The notes below the pieces were generated by a model, which saw only the letters and a list, made by a program, of their open reading frames with translations, searched no databases and was not told the DNA's origin. A stretch of 64,000 bases of DNA. It comes from Streptacidiphilus albus JL83 (lineage in GTDB: Bacteria > Actinomycetota > Actinomycetes > Streptomycetales > Streptomycetaceae). The DNA lies in assembly GCF_000744705.1 (NCBI RefSeq), contig NZ_JQML01000001.1, forward strand, positions 8,566,017 through 8,630,016, in the 5' to 3' direction. Shown piece by piece: positions 42,267 to 49,521 of this stretch. The translations under genes and the position numbers were made by a program. How positions within the stretch are numbered: the stretch's first letter is position 1; each line of letters begins with the position of its first letter.

Positions 42267-43097
42267 GTGCCGTCGGCCCGGCCCGGCGGCTCCGGCCTGC
42301 GCATCGCGAACGTCCTGTCCCGGGAGTTCACGGGCCGGTCGGAGACCTCGCTGGATCCGGACCTTCGGGTGTTCGTCACGGACCTGACCCGGCCGTACGG
42401 GATCCCGCTGCGCGAGGACCTGCTGCGGCAGGGTGTCGGGCACTCCTACGGGGAGATGGCCGAGGGCCTGCTGCGGGAGGCCCTGGCCCCGGACGAACCG
42501 GTGGACCTGCTGGTCCTCGCCTTCTCGGCGCCGGACGTCCGTCCCGGCCGCTCGACCGCCGTCCACCTCAGCAGCTTCTGCCCCGGCTCGCCGCTGGCCT
42601 TCGCCATCTGCGACCAGGGCGCGGCCGCGGCCTTCACCGCGCTCCGGATCGCCGCGGACTCCGTCCGCGGCGGTGGCTGCGGGAGGGCGGTGGTCCTGGT
42701 GCTGGAGCAGTCCGCGCTGCACTACCACCCGGCGGAACCGGAGCCGCTGCCCGACCGGCACTGCGCGGTCGTCCTGGTCTGCGAGCAGGAGAGGGAGACG
42801 GGAGTGACGGTGTCCCAGGTCTCGGGCATCCCCGGTGAGTCGGGGGACGGGATGCTGCGCACCCGGGTGGCCGGGCTCGACCGGCGGACCGCCCTGGTCA
42901 TCGGCCCGCAGTTCGGGCCTACGCCCCCGGAGGCGGTGCGGGCCCGGGCCGGGCAGCCGATGACCGGGGTCTGGGCGGAGCTGGCTGCCCGGCTCCCCGG
43001 ATGGCGTGCGGAGCGGCGGCCGGTCCTGGTCGCCGACCTGGACCGGCGACTCGGCCGGATGAGCACCCTGCTCATCCCGGCCCCGGCCGCGCTGTGA
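42267..43097 (+). CDS. Ketosynthase-like protein lacking the catalytic Cys
   Basis: A 276-residue thiolase-fold relative. The segment FAICDQGAAAAFTALRIAADSV lines up with the KASIII active-site helix (ACxGFLYAL), but the nucleophile position reads Ala, not Cys; VVLVLEQSALHYHP follows. The protein is shorter than KASIII enzymes (about 330). It starts with GTG 42267, three bases after the carrier-protein stop. It may be a non-catalytic partner of the KASIII-like enzyme, as in heterodimeric ketosynthases. Assignment rests on weak similarity. Confidence 0.6.
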   Translation: MPSARPGGSGLRIANVLSREFTGRSETSLDPDLRVFVTDLTRPYGIPLREDLLRQGVGHSYGEMAEGLLREALAPDEPVDLLVLAFSAPDVRPGRSTAVHLSSFCPGSPLAFAICDQGAAAAFTALRIAADSVRGGGCGRAVVLVLEQSALHYHPAEPEPLPDRHCAVVLVCEQERETGVTVSQVSGIPGESGDGMLRTRVAGLDRRTALVIGPQFGPTPPEAVRARAGQPMTGVWAELAARLPGWRAERRPVLVADLDRRLGRMSTLLIPAPAAL

Positions 43098-43103
43098 CCG
43101 CCG

Positions 43104-43352
43104 GTGACACCGTGGACCTTCCCGGGCGCGGACGCCCGGTTCGTGGCCTCGGCGGCCACGGACGATGCCAGGGCCCGTCGCTTCACCCGGCTCCGGCGCC
43201 GCCGCGAGGCCTGCGTCGAGGTCTTCGGCGGACGCCCGGCCCAGGGGCTGGGACCGCCGCTGGCCGGTCGCCCGGGACCGGACCGGCCTCCGTACACCGA
43301 TTCCCGCAACCGAGAACGGAACAGCTATGACGGACTCTCAGCCGACCGCTGA
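43104..43352 (+). CDS. Possible small Arg-rich protein
   Basis: An 82-codon frame from GTG 43104, beginning six bases after the preceding stop and overlapping the next gene by 26 bases. The first about 60 codons have strong G/C at third positions, as in real genes here. The protein is basic (FTRLRRRREACVEVFGG) with no recognised domain. It may instead be non-coding spacer read in a lucky frame. Confidence 0.35.
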   Translation: MTPWTFPGADARFVASAATDDARARRFTRLRRRREACVEVFGGRPAQGLGPPLAGRPGPDRPPYTDSRNRERNSYDGLSADR

Positions 43353-44241
43353 TCAGCCCACCGTCCTGCCCCCGGGCGAGGCGGTGCTCATCCCGACCGG
43401 GGCGGCCGGGGTGGTCCTGGCCTCCGCGCCGTTCGAGGCGGTGGTCGCCCTGCTGCGGCGCGGCATCACCGCGCTCGCCGCAGAGGAGGACTTCCCCCGA
43501 CTCGCCATTCCGCCGGTGGTGCCGCGCAGCCTGGTCGAGCGGGCCGGCTATGTGAAGGCATTCCCCCAACTCCTGGGCACAGTACACAGTTTCGCAGGCA
43601 GCCCGGCGGACTGGAAGCCGCTCTCGGCGCACGCCGTCGAGGGCGGCGGCTGGCACTCGGAGCAGCGGCTGAGCGATCTGGTGCTGCTTCCGGCCGCCTG
43701 CTACCCGGTCTACGCGGGGCTCGCCGGACGGGAGTTGACCGATCCCGTGCGGTTCACGGTGGAGGGCCAGTGCTTCCGGCAGGAGGCCACCAGCGAGACC
43801 GGACGGCTGCGCAGCTTCCGGATGGTCGAGCTGGTCACCGCCGGCACCGAGGAGCACTGCCTGCGCTGGCGGGGACGGTGGCTGGAACGGGTCACCGGCT
43901 GGCTGGCGGAGATGTCGTTGAAGGTGGAGGTCGAGGTCGCGGACGACCCGTTCTTCGGTCCGTCCCGGCGCCTCTTCCAGGCGGCGCAGCGGGTGCAGGA
44001 GTTGAAGTTCGAGATGAAGGTCCCGGTGGCCGACGGACTGGTCCAGGCGATCGCCTCGGCCAATGTCCACAAGGACCACTTCGGCGAGGTCTTCGGATTC
44101 ACCAGCGGCGGCGCGGTCGGCCACACCGCCTGCACGGCGTTCGGCGTCGAGCGGATCGTACTGGCGCTGGTCCAGGCCCACGGCCCCTGCCCGTCGGCCT
44201 GGCCGGAGTCGGTCGTCACGGCCATCACCGAACCGAGCTGA
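43327..44241 (+). CDS. Amino acid:[carrier protein] ligase (SerRS-like)
   Basis: A 304-residue class II aminoacyl-tRNA-synthetase-like protein without a tRNA-binding arm. Motif 2 is CFRQEATSETGRLRSFRMVEL (Arg151, Glu153) and motif 3 ends TAFGVERIVLAL (Arg276). Cys125 and Cys269, with a Glu from the core, match the zinc-site arrangement of the SerRS homologues that activate small amino acids and load them on a carrier protein's phosphopantetheine. The size equals that family (about 300-330) and is far below SerRS (about 425). The partner carrier protein is at 41964 and a condensation enzyme follows at 44282. The amino acid is unknown: Gly, Ala or hydroxyphenylglycine are candidates. Confidence 0.85.
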   Translation: MTDSQPTADQPTVLPPGEAVLIPTGAAGVVLASAPFEAVVALLRRGITALAAEEDFPRLAIPPVVPRSLVERAGYVKAFPQLLGTVHSFAGSPADWKPLSAHAVEGGGWHSEQRLSDLVLLPAACYPVYAGLAGRELTDPVRFTVEGQCFRQEATSETGRLRSFRMVELVTAGTEEHCLRWRGRWLERVTGWLAEMSLKVEVEVADDPFFGPSRRLFQAAQRVQELKFEMKVPVADGLVQAIASANVHKDHFGEVFGFTSGGAVGHTACTAFGVERIVLALVQAHGPCPSAWPESVVTAITEPS

Positions 44242-44281
44242 CGACATGTCATTGAATGACGTCCCGAGAGGTGCAGGTGAG

Positions 44282-46054
44282 ATGAGTCGGACCACACGGA
44301 CCACGATCCGCTACAGCGGCGGGACCGACGGCAGCGGACCGCTGACGCTGGGTCAGGACAACATGATCCGTTGTATTCTGCGGGACACCCCCGAGCAGAT
44401 CAACAAGCAGGCCGTCTGGCCGGTTCCGGACGGCACGAGCCTGCCGGCCGCGCTCGCCGCCCTGCGGGCACTGGCTGAGCGGCACGAGTCGCTGCGCACC
44501 GTCTTCCCGGCCGGGCCGGACGGCTTCCCGGCCTGCCAGCTGGTCCGCGCCGAGGGCGAGCTCACCGTCACCCTGGTCGAGGCCGGGCCGCTGGAAGACG
44601 CTGAACTCGACCTGCTGGCAGATGAGTTGGCGCGGACGGACAATTCCGTCGGGTTCGACCTGGCGGAGGACTTCCCGCTCCGTTTCACCCTGGTGACCCG
44701 CGCGGGCGAGCCGGCCCGGCTGGCCGTGGTGGTCAGCCACGCGGGCGCCGACGGCGCCGCGACCGCGCTGCTGGTCCAGGAGTGGCAGGCGCTGGCGGCC
44801 GGCAAGGAGCTGCCGCCCGTGGTCGCGCCGACCCCGCTGGCCGTCGCCGCCTCGGAGCAGTCCGGGCTGGGCCTGCGGCGGGGCAAGGCCTCGCTGCGGC
44901 ACTGGGAGAAGGTGCTGCGCACCTGCCCGCAGGCGGTCTTCGCCGATTCGCGCATCTCCGGCCCGCCGGACCTGGTCTCGGTGCTGATCCTCCGCTCCCG
45001 CGAGGCCGCCCGGCACCTGGAGCTGGCCTCCCGGCGGACCGGGGCCACCCCGTCCACCGTCCTGCTGGCGGCCTTCGCCGCACTGGTGGCCCAGCGCGCC
45101 GACCAGCACCGGCTGGTGATCGCGGCGCTGTCGGCCAACCGCCACCGGCCCGCGATGGCCGAGTACGTCGGCACCCTGGCCCAGGACGCCTTCCTCGCGG
45201 TGGACACCGACGGCGCCGACCTGGACGAGGTCATCGGGCGCACCAAGGCGGCGTCCCTGGCCGGGTACTGGCACAGCACCTTCGACGCCGCCAAGGTCTG
45301 GCGGATGATCGAGGACGTCGCCCATCTGCGCGGCTCCCGCTTCGCCCGGCACGTGGTGGTGAACGACCTCAGCCTGACCATCCCCGAGTCCGTGTCCGAG
45401 GCGCGTCCGGCGCCGGTGGGAGACCCGGAGATCAGCTGGTTCCCCGACGAGCGGATCCCGGTCCGGCTGATGCTCAATATCGTGCGGGTCGGTGGCTGCC
45501 TCGAACTGGCCCTGCTGACCTGCCCGCAGGTGCTGGACCGGGCGGAGACCGAGCAGTTCGTGCGCGGGCTGCTCGCCGTGGTCGAGGCCGCCGCCGAGGG
45601 GCCGGTGCCACTGGCCGGCCTGGGTGCGCTCACCGGGGTGGAACCGGGCGTCCGCATCGGCGACTGGCAGCAGGTGGACGGCTCCTGGATCGATCTGGAC
45701 GCGGTCCGCACGCTGCTGACGGAGGTCCTCGGCGCGGACGTCGGGGTGCGGGTGGAGCTGGTGGACGGCCGACTCGTCGCCCGACTCCGGGTGGACCCGG
45801 CCGGTCCGGCGGCGGGGCTCACCCCGGAGGCGGTCCACCGGCTGGTGGTTCCGGCCCTCGGCGGCCGGGACACCGCGATGGCGCCGCACCACTACATCGT
45901 GCACGGGGACACCGTGCCGGGGGACACCGCGCACGGGGACACCGTGCCCGGGGGAGCGGCCGGTTCCACGGCGGATCCGGAGCGGCTGCCGGTGATCGCC
46001 GAGGGCAGCGGTCGGGACGCGGCCGTCACCGACTGGGAAGCGCTGCTGAACTGA
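44282..46054 (+). CDS. Stand-alone condensation-domain protein
   Basis: A 590-residue NRPS-type condensation enzyme. The LAERHESLRTVF segment and VVSHAGADGAA (residues 152-158) are diagnostic: the HHxxxDG motif reads SHxxxDG, keeping the second, catalytic His153 and Asp157. The C-terminal about 120 residues (WIDLDAVRTLLTEVLG ... MAPHHYIVHGDT) resemble the end domain seen on NRPS-associated proteins, with a short repeat HGDTVPGDTAHGDTVPGG. ATG 44282 is taken; an in-frame ATG at 44246 is possible. It likely forms the amide between the carrier-bound amino acid and an acyl carrier-bound chain. Confidence 0.85.
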   Translation: MSRTTRTTIRYSGGTDGSGPLTLGQDNMIRCILRDTPEQINKQAVWPVPDGTSLPAALAALRALAERHESLRTVFPAGPDGFPACQLVRAEGELTVTLVEAGPLEDAELDLLADELARTDNSVGFDLAEDFPLRFTLVTRAGEPARLAVVVSHAGADGAATALLVQEWQALAAGKELPPVVAPTPLAVAASEQSGLGLRRGKASLRHWEKVLRTCPQAVFADSRISGPPDLVSVLILRSREAARHLELASRRTGATPSTVLLAAFAALVAQRADQHRLVIAALSANRHRPAMAEYVGTLAQDAFLAVDTDGADLDEVIGRTKAASLAGYWHSTFDAAKVWRMIEDVAHLRGSRFARHVVVNDLSLTIPESVSEARPAPVGDPEISWFPDERIPVRLMLNIVRVGGCLELALLTCPQVLDRAETEQFVRGLLAVVEAAAEGPVPLAGLGALTGVEPGVRIGDWQQVDGSWIDLDAVRTLLTEVLGADVGVRVELVDGRLVARLRVDPAGPAAGLTPEAVHRLVVPALGGRDTAMAPHHYIVHGDTVPGDTAHGDTVPGGAAGSTADPERLPVIAEGSGRDAAVTDWEALLN

Positions 46055-46541
46055 CGTCGCCGGGCGCGGGGAGCCGCTCGGTCTCGCCGCCGAAGGCGAG
46101 GAAGAGGACCCGGTGGGCCAGCAGCCAGTCGGCGCCGACCCGGTGGAAGGTGTCCTGGTAGTGGCCCACGTTCACCGGCAGCCGGGGCGGCAGCATGCCC
46201 CCGGTCCAGCCGTCGACCCGGTAGGTGGTGAAGTAGGAGGTGGCCCGGGCCAGTGTCGGTGACTCCAGGGTGACCAGGATGTTGCCGGTCATCCGGCGGG
46301 AGAGCCGGTCGGCGGGGCGGGAGCCGAAGTAGTCGTGCAACGCCTCGCGCCCCTCGATCCGGCGGTCGCCCTCGGGCCACTCCCAGACCCCGTCGGCCGT
46401 GAACAGTTCGGCGACGCTGCTCGGTTCGCCCAGGTCGAGCCGGTGCAGGAAGGTGACGATCAGCCGCTCGCAGTCCCGCTCGGCGAGCAGACGGGCGAGC
46501 GGGTCGGCCGGATCAGTGGCCCCGGTGGCATCGGTTGTCAT
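46026..46541 (-). CDS. SnoaL-like / NTF2-fold protein
   Basis: A 171-residue NTF2-fold protein: CERLIVTFLHRLDLGEPSSVAELFTADGVWEWPEGDRRIEGREAL and HYQDTFHRVGADWLLAHRVLFLAF are family-typical. Members in biosynthetic clusters act as cyclases, epimerases or hydroxylase partners. Its 3' end overlaps the condensation gene by 29 bases tail to tail. Whether it belongs to the cluster is uncertain but likely from position. Confidence 0.78.
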   Translation of the reverse strand: MTTDATGATDPADPLARLLAERDCERLIVTFLHRLDLGEPSSVAELFTADGVWEWPEGDRRIEGREALHDYFGSRPADRLSRRMTGNILVTLESPTLARATSYFTTYRVDGWTGGMLPPRLPVNVGHYQDTFHRVGADWLLAHRVLFLAFGGETERLPAPGDVSSAALPSR

Positions 46542-46586
46542 CGCCTCTTCCTACCAGCGGGGGGACGGCTGCCGCCATCGGATTTC

Positions 46587-47279
46587 TCAGCGCGGGAGCG
46601 GGGCGTAGTGGGAGGCCACGGCCGGCTGGCCGGTGTAGTTCGGACCGCTGTCCGGGTCGGCGCCGAGGAAGCGGAAGGGGAGGTCCACCGCCCGTCCGCC
46701 GGCCAGGCTGAGCAGATGGCGGTGCGGGTCGTACCCGAACCCGGCCGCCCGCAGCGAGCGCAGTATCGGCCGGGCCCCGGGCGAGCCGTCGGCCAGCCGC
46801 AGCGAGGCCGGGTCCAGATGCCCGATCAGCAGGCCGTCCGGCGCCAGCCAGGAGGCGGCCCGGGCCAGCAACCCGAGCTTGTCGCCCAGGTAGTGGAGGC
46901 CGTGGACGCAGGTCACCAGGGACTGGACGCGCGGCGGCGACCAGGTCGAGAGGGGGGCCACCACCAGCTCCACCCCGGCCGGGAGCGGCTGCGGCAGCAG
47001 CGGTCCGACCAGGTCGACGCCGGTCAGCACGCTGCCCGGAGGCAGCAGCGGGGCGGCCGCGACCAGCGCGCGGCCGCTGCCGCTGCACAGGTCCAGCCAG
47101 GCCGGCGGGCCGCCCGCGCGGGCGAGCAGCCAGGTGGCCGGGTCGAGGCCGAGTTCGCGGGCGTAGCTGTTGACGCCGGAGAGCCCGCGTTCGCGGTTCA
47201 TGGAGTTGTTGGCGACCACCGTGGTGAGCTCCAACTCCTGTTCGGAGAGGAGCGGAACGCCGGTGCGCGCGGGTTGCAT
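46587..47279 (-). CDS. Class I SAM-dependent methyltransferase
   Basis: A 230-residue methyltransferase. Motif I is WLDLCSGSGRALVAAA, followed by VLTGVDLVGPLLP and LVTCVHGLHYLGDKLGLLARAASWLAPDGLLIGHLD. The N-terminal part contains NNSMNRERGLSGVNSYARELG, a cap often seen in natural-product methyltransferases. It lies 45 bases upstream of the SnoaL-like gene on the same strand, so the two are probably one operon at the right edge of the cluster. Substrate unknown. Confidence 0.82.
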   Translation of the reverse strand: MQPARTGVPLLSEQELELTTVVANNSMNRERGLSGVNSYARELGLDPATWLLARAGGPPAWLDLCSGSGRALVAAAPLLPPGSVLTGVDLVGPLLPQPLPAGVELVVAPLSTWSPPRVQSLVTCVHGLHYLGDKLGLLARAASWLAPDGLLIGHLDPASLRLADGSPGARPILRSLRAAGFGYDPHRHLLSLAGGRAVDLPFRFLGADPDSGPNYTGQPAVASHYAPLPR

Positions 47280-47368
47280 GCGGACATTCTGCCGAAACCT
47301 GGTTGACGGTGCCTCGGAGGGGTGTTCGACTGTGGCCCCGCCGCCCCGCGCCGACGAGTGGAGGAGCC

Positions 47369-47902
47369 ATGGCCGGAGCCGAGACCCGCCCGCTGCTCCT
47401 GCTCGACGTCGACGGGCCGCTGAACCCGTACGCCGCGAAGGCCAGCCGCCGCCCCGAGGGCTACCGCACCTACCGGATGCGCCCGCCCGGCTGGCAGGAC
47501 CCGAACGCCCGGCCGCTGCGGGTGTGGCTCAACCACGACCACGGCCCCGCGCTGGTGGCCCTGCCGTACGAGCTGGTCTGGTGCACCACCTGGCAGCAGC
47601 ACGCCAACACCTGGATAGCTCCGCAGCTCGGGCTGCCGGAGCTGCCCTACGTCGCCTTCGACAACTGCGGCGACTACCCCGACGACAACACCCACTGGAA
47701 GACCCGCACCGTGGTCGCCCGGGCGGCGGGGCGTGCCTTCGCCTGGGTGGACGACGAGATCACCACCGAGGACGAGGAGTACGTCCGGGCGCACCACGGC
47801 GGGCCCGCGCTGCTGCACCGTGTCTCGCCCCGGATCGGCCTGCTCCCCGCCGACTTCGCCCGACTCGCCGACTGGGCGGTCCGGCCGGTGGCCGGGGCTT
47901 GA
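47369..47902 (+). CDS. HAD-like domain protein
   Basis: A 177-residue protein with an HAD-type start, LLLLDVDGPLNPY (nucleophile Asp of motif I), WCTTWQQHANTWI as motif II region and FAWVDDEIT with the acidic motif IV pair. This small family is common in streptomycetes with no known function; a phosphatase role is possible. ATG 47369 follows GAGGAG. Its stop codon overlaps the -35 of the MerR-controlled promoter. Confidence 0.8.
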   Translation: MAGAETRPLLLLDVDGPLNPYAAKASRRPEGYRTYRMRPPGWQDPNARPLRVWLNHDHGPALVALPYELVWCTTWQQHANTWIAPQLGLPELPYVAFDNCGDYPDDNTHWKTRTVVARAAGRAFAWVDDEITTEDEEYVRAHHGGPALLHRVSPRIGLLPADFARLADWAVRPVAGA

Positions 47903-47930
47903 CCCTGACGTGCAGGTCAGGGGTTAGCGT
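47899..47930 (+). promoter_or_regulatory. MerR-type promoter with 19-bp spacer
   Basis: TTGACC (47899-47904) and TTAGCG (47924-47929) are separated by 19 bases, the long spacer characteristic of MerR-activated promoters. Between them CCCTGAC and GTCAGGG (47903-47909, 47916-47922) form an inverted repeat, the expected operator. The MerR gene itself is the second gene of the transcript. Confidence 0.75.
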
Positions 47931-47983
47931 CCGGGCACCGCGCGCGGCGAACCGCCGCCGCCCCGCCGTCCAGGAGGCCCGAC

Positions 47984-49021
47984 ATGGCCGTTGACCTGCC
48001 CACCAGCTCCCGTGAGATCCGGCTCGCCGCCGTGCCCGAGGGGCTGCCCGAGCCGCAGCACTTCCGACTCGTGGAGACCCCGCTGCCGGTCGCCGGTCCC
48101 GGGGAGGTGCTGGTGCGCAACCGCTGGTTCCAGGTGGTCGCCGCGCTGCGCACCCTGATCGAGGGCGGGGTGGAGGGAACCCCCTTCACCGCGCTGCGTC
48201 CGGGGGACACCCTCTACGGACCGGCCATCGGCGAGGTCGTCGCCGCGCCGGCCGACAGCGGGCTGCGCCCCGGCGAGCTGGTCTCGCACTGGCTGGGCTG
48301 GCGCGAGTACGCCGCAGTGCCGCTCGCCTCGGCCGTCCCGCTGGGCGACGTCCTGCCGGATCCGGTCGCGCATCTGGCACAGGGCTGGGTGGCCTATGTC
48401 GCGCTCACCCAGGGCCTCCGGGTCAGGCCGGCGGACACGGTGTTCGTCTCCGGCGCGGCCGGGGCGGTCGGCACCATGGCCGGTCAGCTGGCCCGGCTGC
48501 TGGGCGCCGGCCGGGTGGTCGGCAGTGCCGGGACCCGGGAGAAGGCCGACCGCCTGGTCGCCGAACTGGGCTACGACGCGGTGGTGGTGCGCGGCGCGGG
48601 GCCGATGGCGGAGCAGCTGGCGAAGGCCGCGCCGGAGGGCATCGACGTGATGCTCGACAACGTCGGCGGCGAGCAGTTGCAGGCCGCTGTGGGGCTGGCC
48701 CGGCCGCACGCCCGGTTCGTGCTGGTCGGCGCGCTCTCCGGACAGTTGGCGGTGGAGCCCCGGGGCCGCGACGGCGGGATGCTGGCCCCGGTCGAGCTCG
48801 ACTCCTTCCAGCTGATCATCAAGCGGATCACGCTGAGCAGCGTCAGCGGCCAGGACGTCCCGGAACTGCTGCCGGAGTGGAACGAGCGGTTCGGCGGCTG
48901 GCTGCGCTCCGGCGAGATCCGTTTCCCGCAGGTGCGGATTCCGGGCATCGACGGCGCGGCCCGGGCGTTGCACGAGGTGTTGGCCGGAAGCCACTTCGGC
49001 ACGGTCGTGGTCGAGCTGTAG
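47984..49021 (+). CDS. NADP-dependent MDR oxidoreductase
   Basis: A 345-residue medium-chain reductase without zinc ligands, of the leukotriene B4 12-hydroxydehydrogenase/curcumin-reductase type. It shows PGEVLVRNRWFQV, VSGAAGAVGTMAGQLARLLGA (NADPH-binding), DVMLDNVGGEQLQ and a C-terminal GKVVVEL-like ending (FGTVVVEL). It would reduce alpha,beta-unsaturated carbonyls. It precedes a MerR gene on the same transcript and is under a MerR-type promoter, so it probably detoxifies the compound sensed by the regulator. Confidence 0.9.
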   Translation: MAVDLPTSSREIRLAAVPEGLPEPQHFRLVETPLPVAGPGEVLVRNRWFQVVAALRTLIEGGVEGTPFTALRPGDTLYGPAIGEVVAAPADSGLRPGELVSHWLGWREYAAVPLASAVPLGDVLPDPVAHLAQGWVAYVALTQGLRVRPADTVFVSGAAGAVGTMAGQLARLLGAGRVVGSAGTREKADRLVAELGYDAVVVRGAGPMAEQLAKAAPEGIDVMLDNVGGEQLQAAVGLARPHARFVLVGALSGQLAVEPRGRDGGMLAPVELDSFQLIIKRITLSSVSGQDVPELLPEWNERFGGWLRSGEIRFPQVRIPGIDGAARALHEVLAGSHFGTVVVEL

Positions 49022-49037
49022 CACCTGGGGGCGAGCG

Positions 49038-49442
49038 ATGCGGATCGGGGACGCGGCGGCGGCAGCGGGGACGACCCCCCGGGCGCTGCGCTTCTACGAG
49101 CAGCGGGGGCTGCTGCCGGCGCCGCCGCGCACGGCCACCGGGCAGCGGGAGTACCGGGAGCAGGACGTCGCCAGGCTGCGGGCGATCCGGGAGCTGCTGT
49201 CCATCGGACTGACCGTCGAGGACCTTCGGTCCGTCGCCGACCGGCTCCATCTGGTGGACGGGTACGTGGAGCCGTGCGCCGGCGCCGACCGGTGCGCCTG
49301 CTGCGCCTGCGAGCCGGCGGAGCCCGGGGTCAGCGTCGCGGAGCAGCGGATCGCCGTCCTGGACGCGGAGATCGGCCGGCTGACCGGGCTGCGCGAGCAG
49401 CTGGTCGCCCGCGTCCGGCAGGGCCACCGCCGGGCGCGGTGA
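49038..49442 (+). CDS. MerR family regulator with Cys cluster
   Basis: A 134-residue regulator. The winged helix MRIGDAAAAAGTTPRALRFYEQRGLL and REYREQDVARLRAIRELLSIGLTVEDLR are typical of MerR proteins. After the dimerisation helix begins there is a Cys-rich loop with Cys80, 86, 88, 89 and 91, different in spacing from SoxR's iron-sulfur motif and from known metal sensors. It begins 17 bases after the reductase gene, so it autoregulates through the MerR-type promoter at 47899. The inducer could be a metal, a thiol-reactive compound or oxidant. Confidence 0.88.
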   Translation: MRIGDAAAAAGTTPRALRFYEQRGLLPAPPRTATGQREYREQDVARLRAIRELLSIGLTVEDLRSVADRLHLVDGYVEPCAGADRCACCACEPAEPGVSVAEQRIAVLDAEIGRLTGLREQLVARVRQGHRRAR

Positions 49443-49521
49443 GGGCCGGGTCACTCACCCGGCCCGCCGCCGTCCCGGGCGCCGTTGGCCAGGCGGTCCG
49501 CCGATCGGCGAGACTGCCGGG

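Noticed and set aside
43327..44241. Reading the SerRS-like gene as a second seryl-tRNA synthetase (resistance copy)
   Set aside because: It lacks the N-terminal tRNA-binding coiled coil, is about 120 residues too short and sits by a carrier protein.
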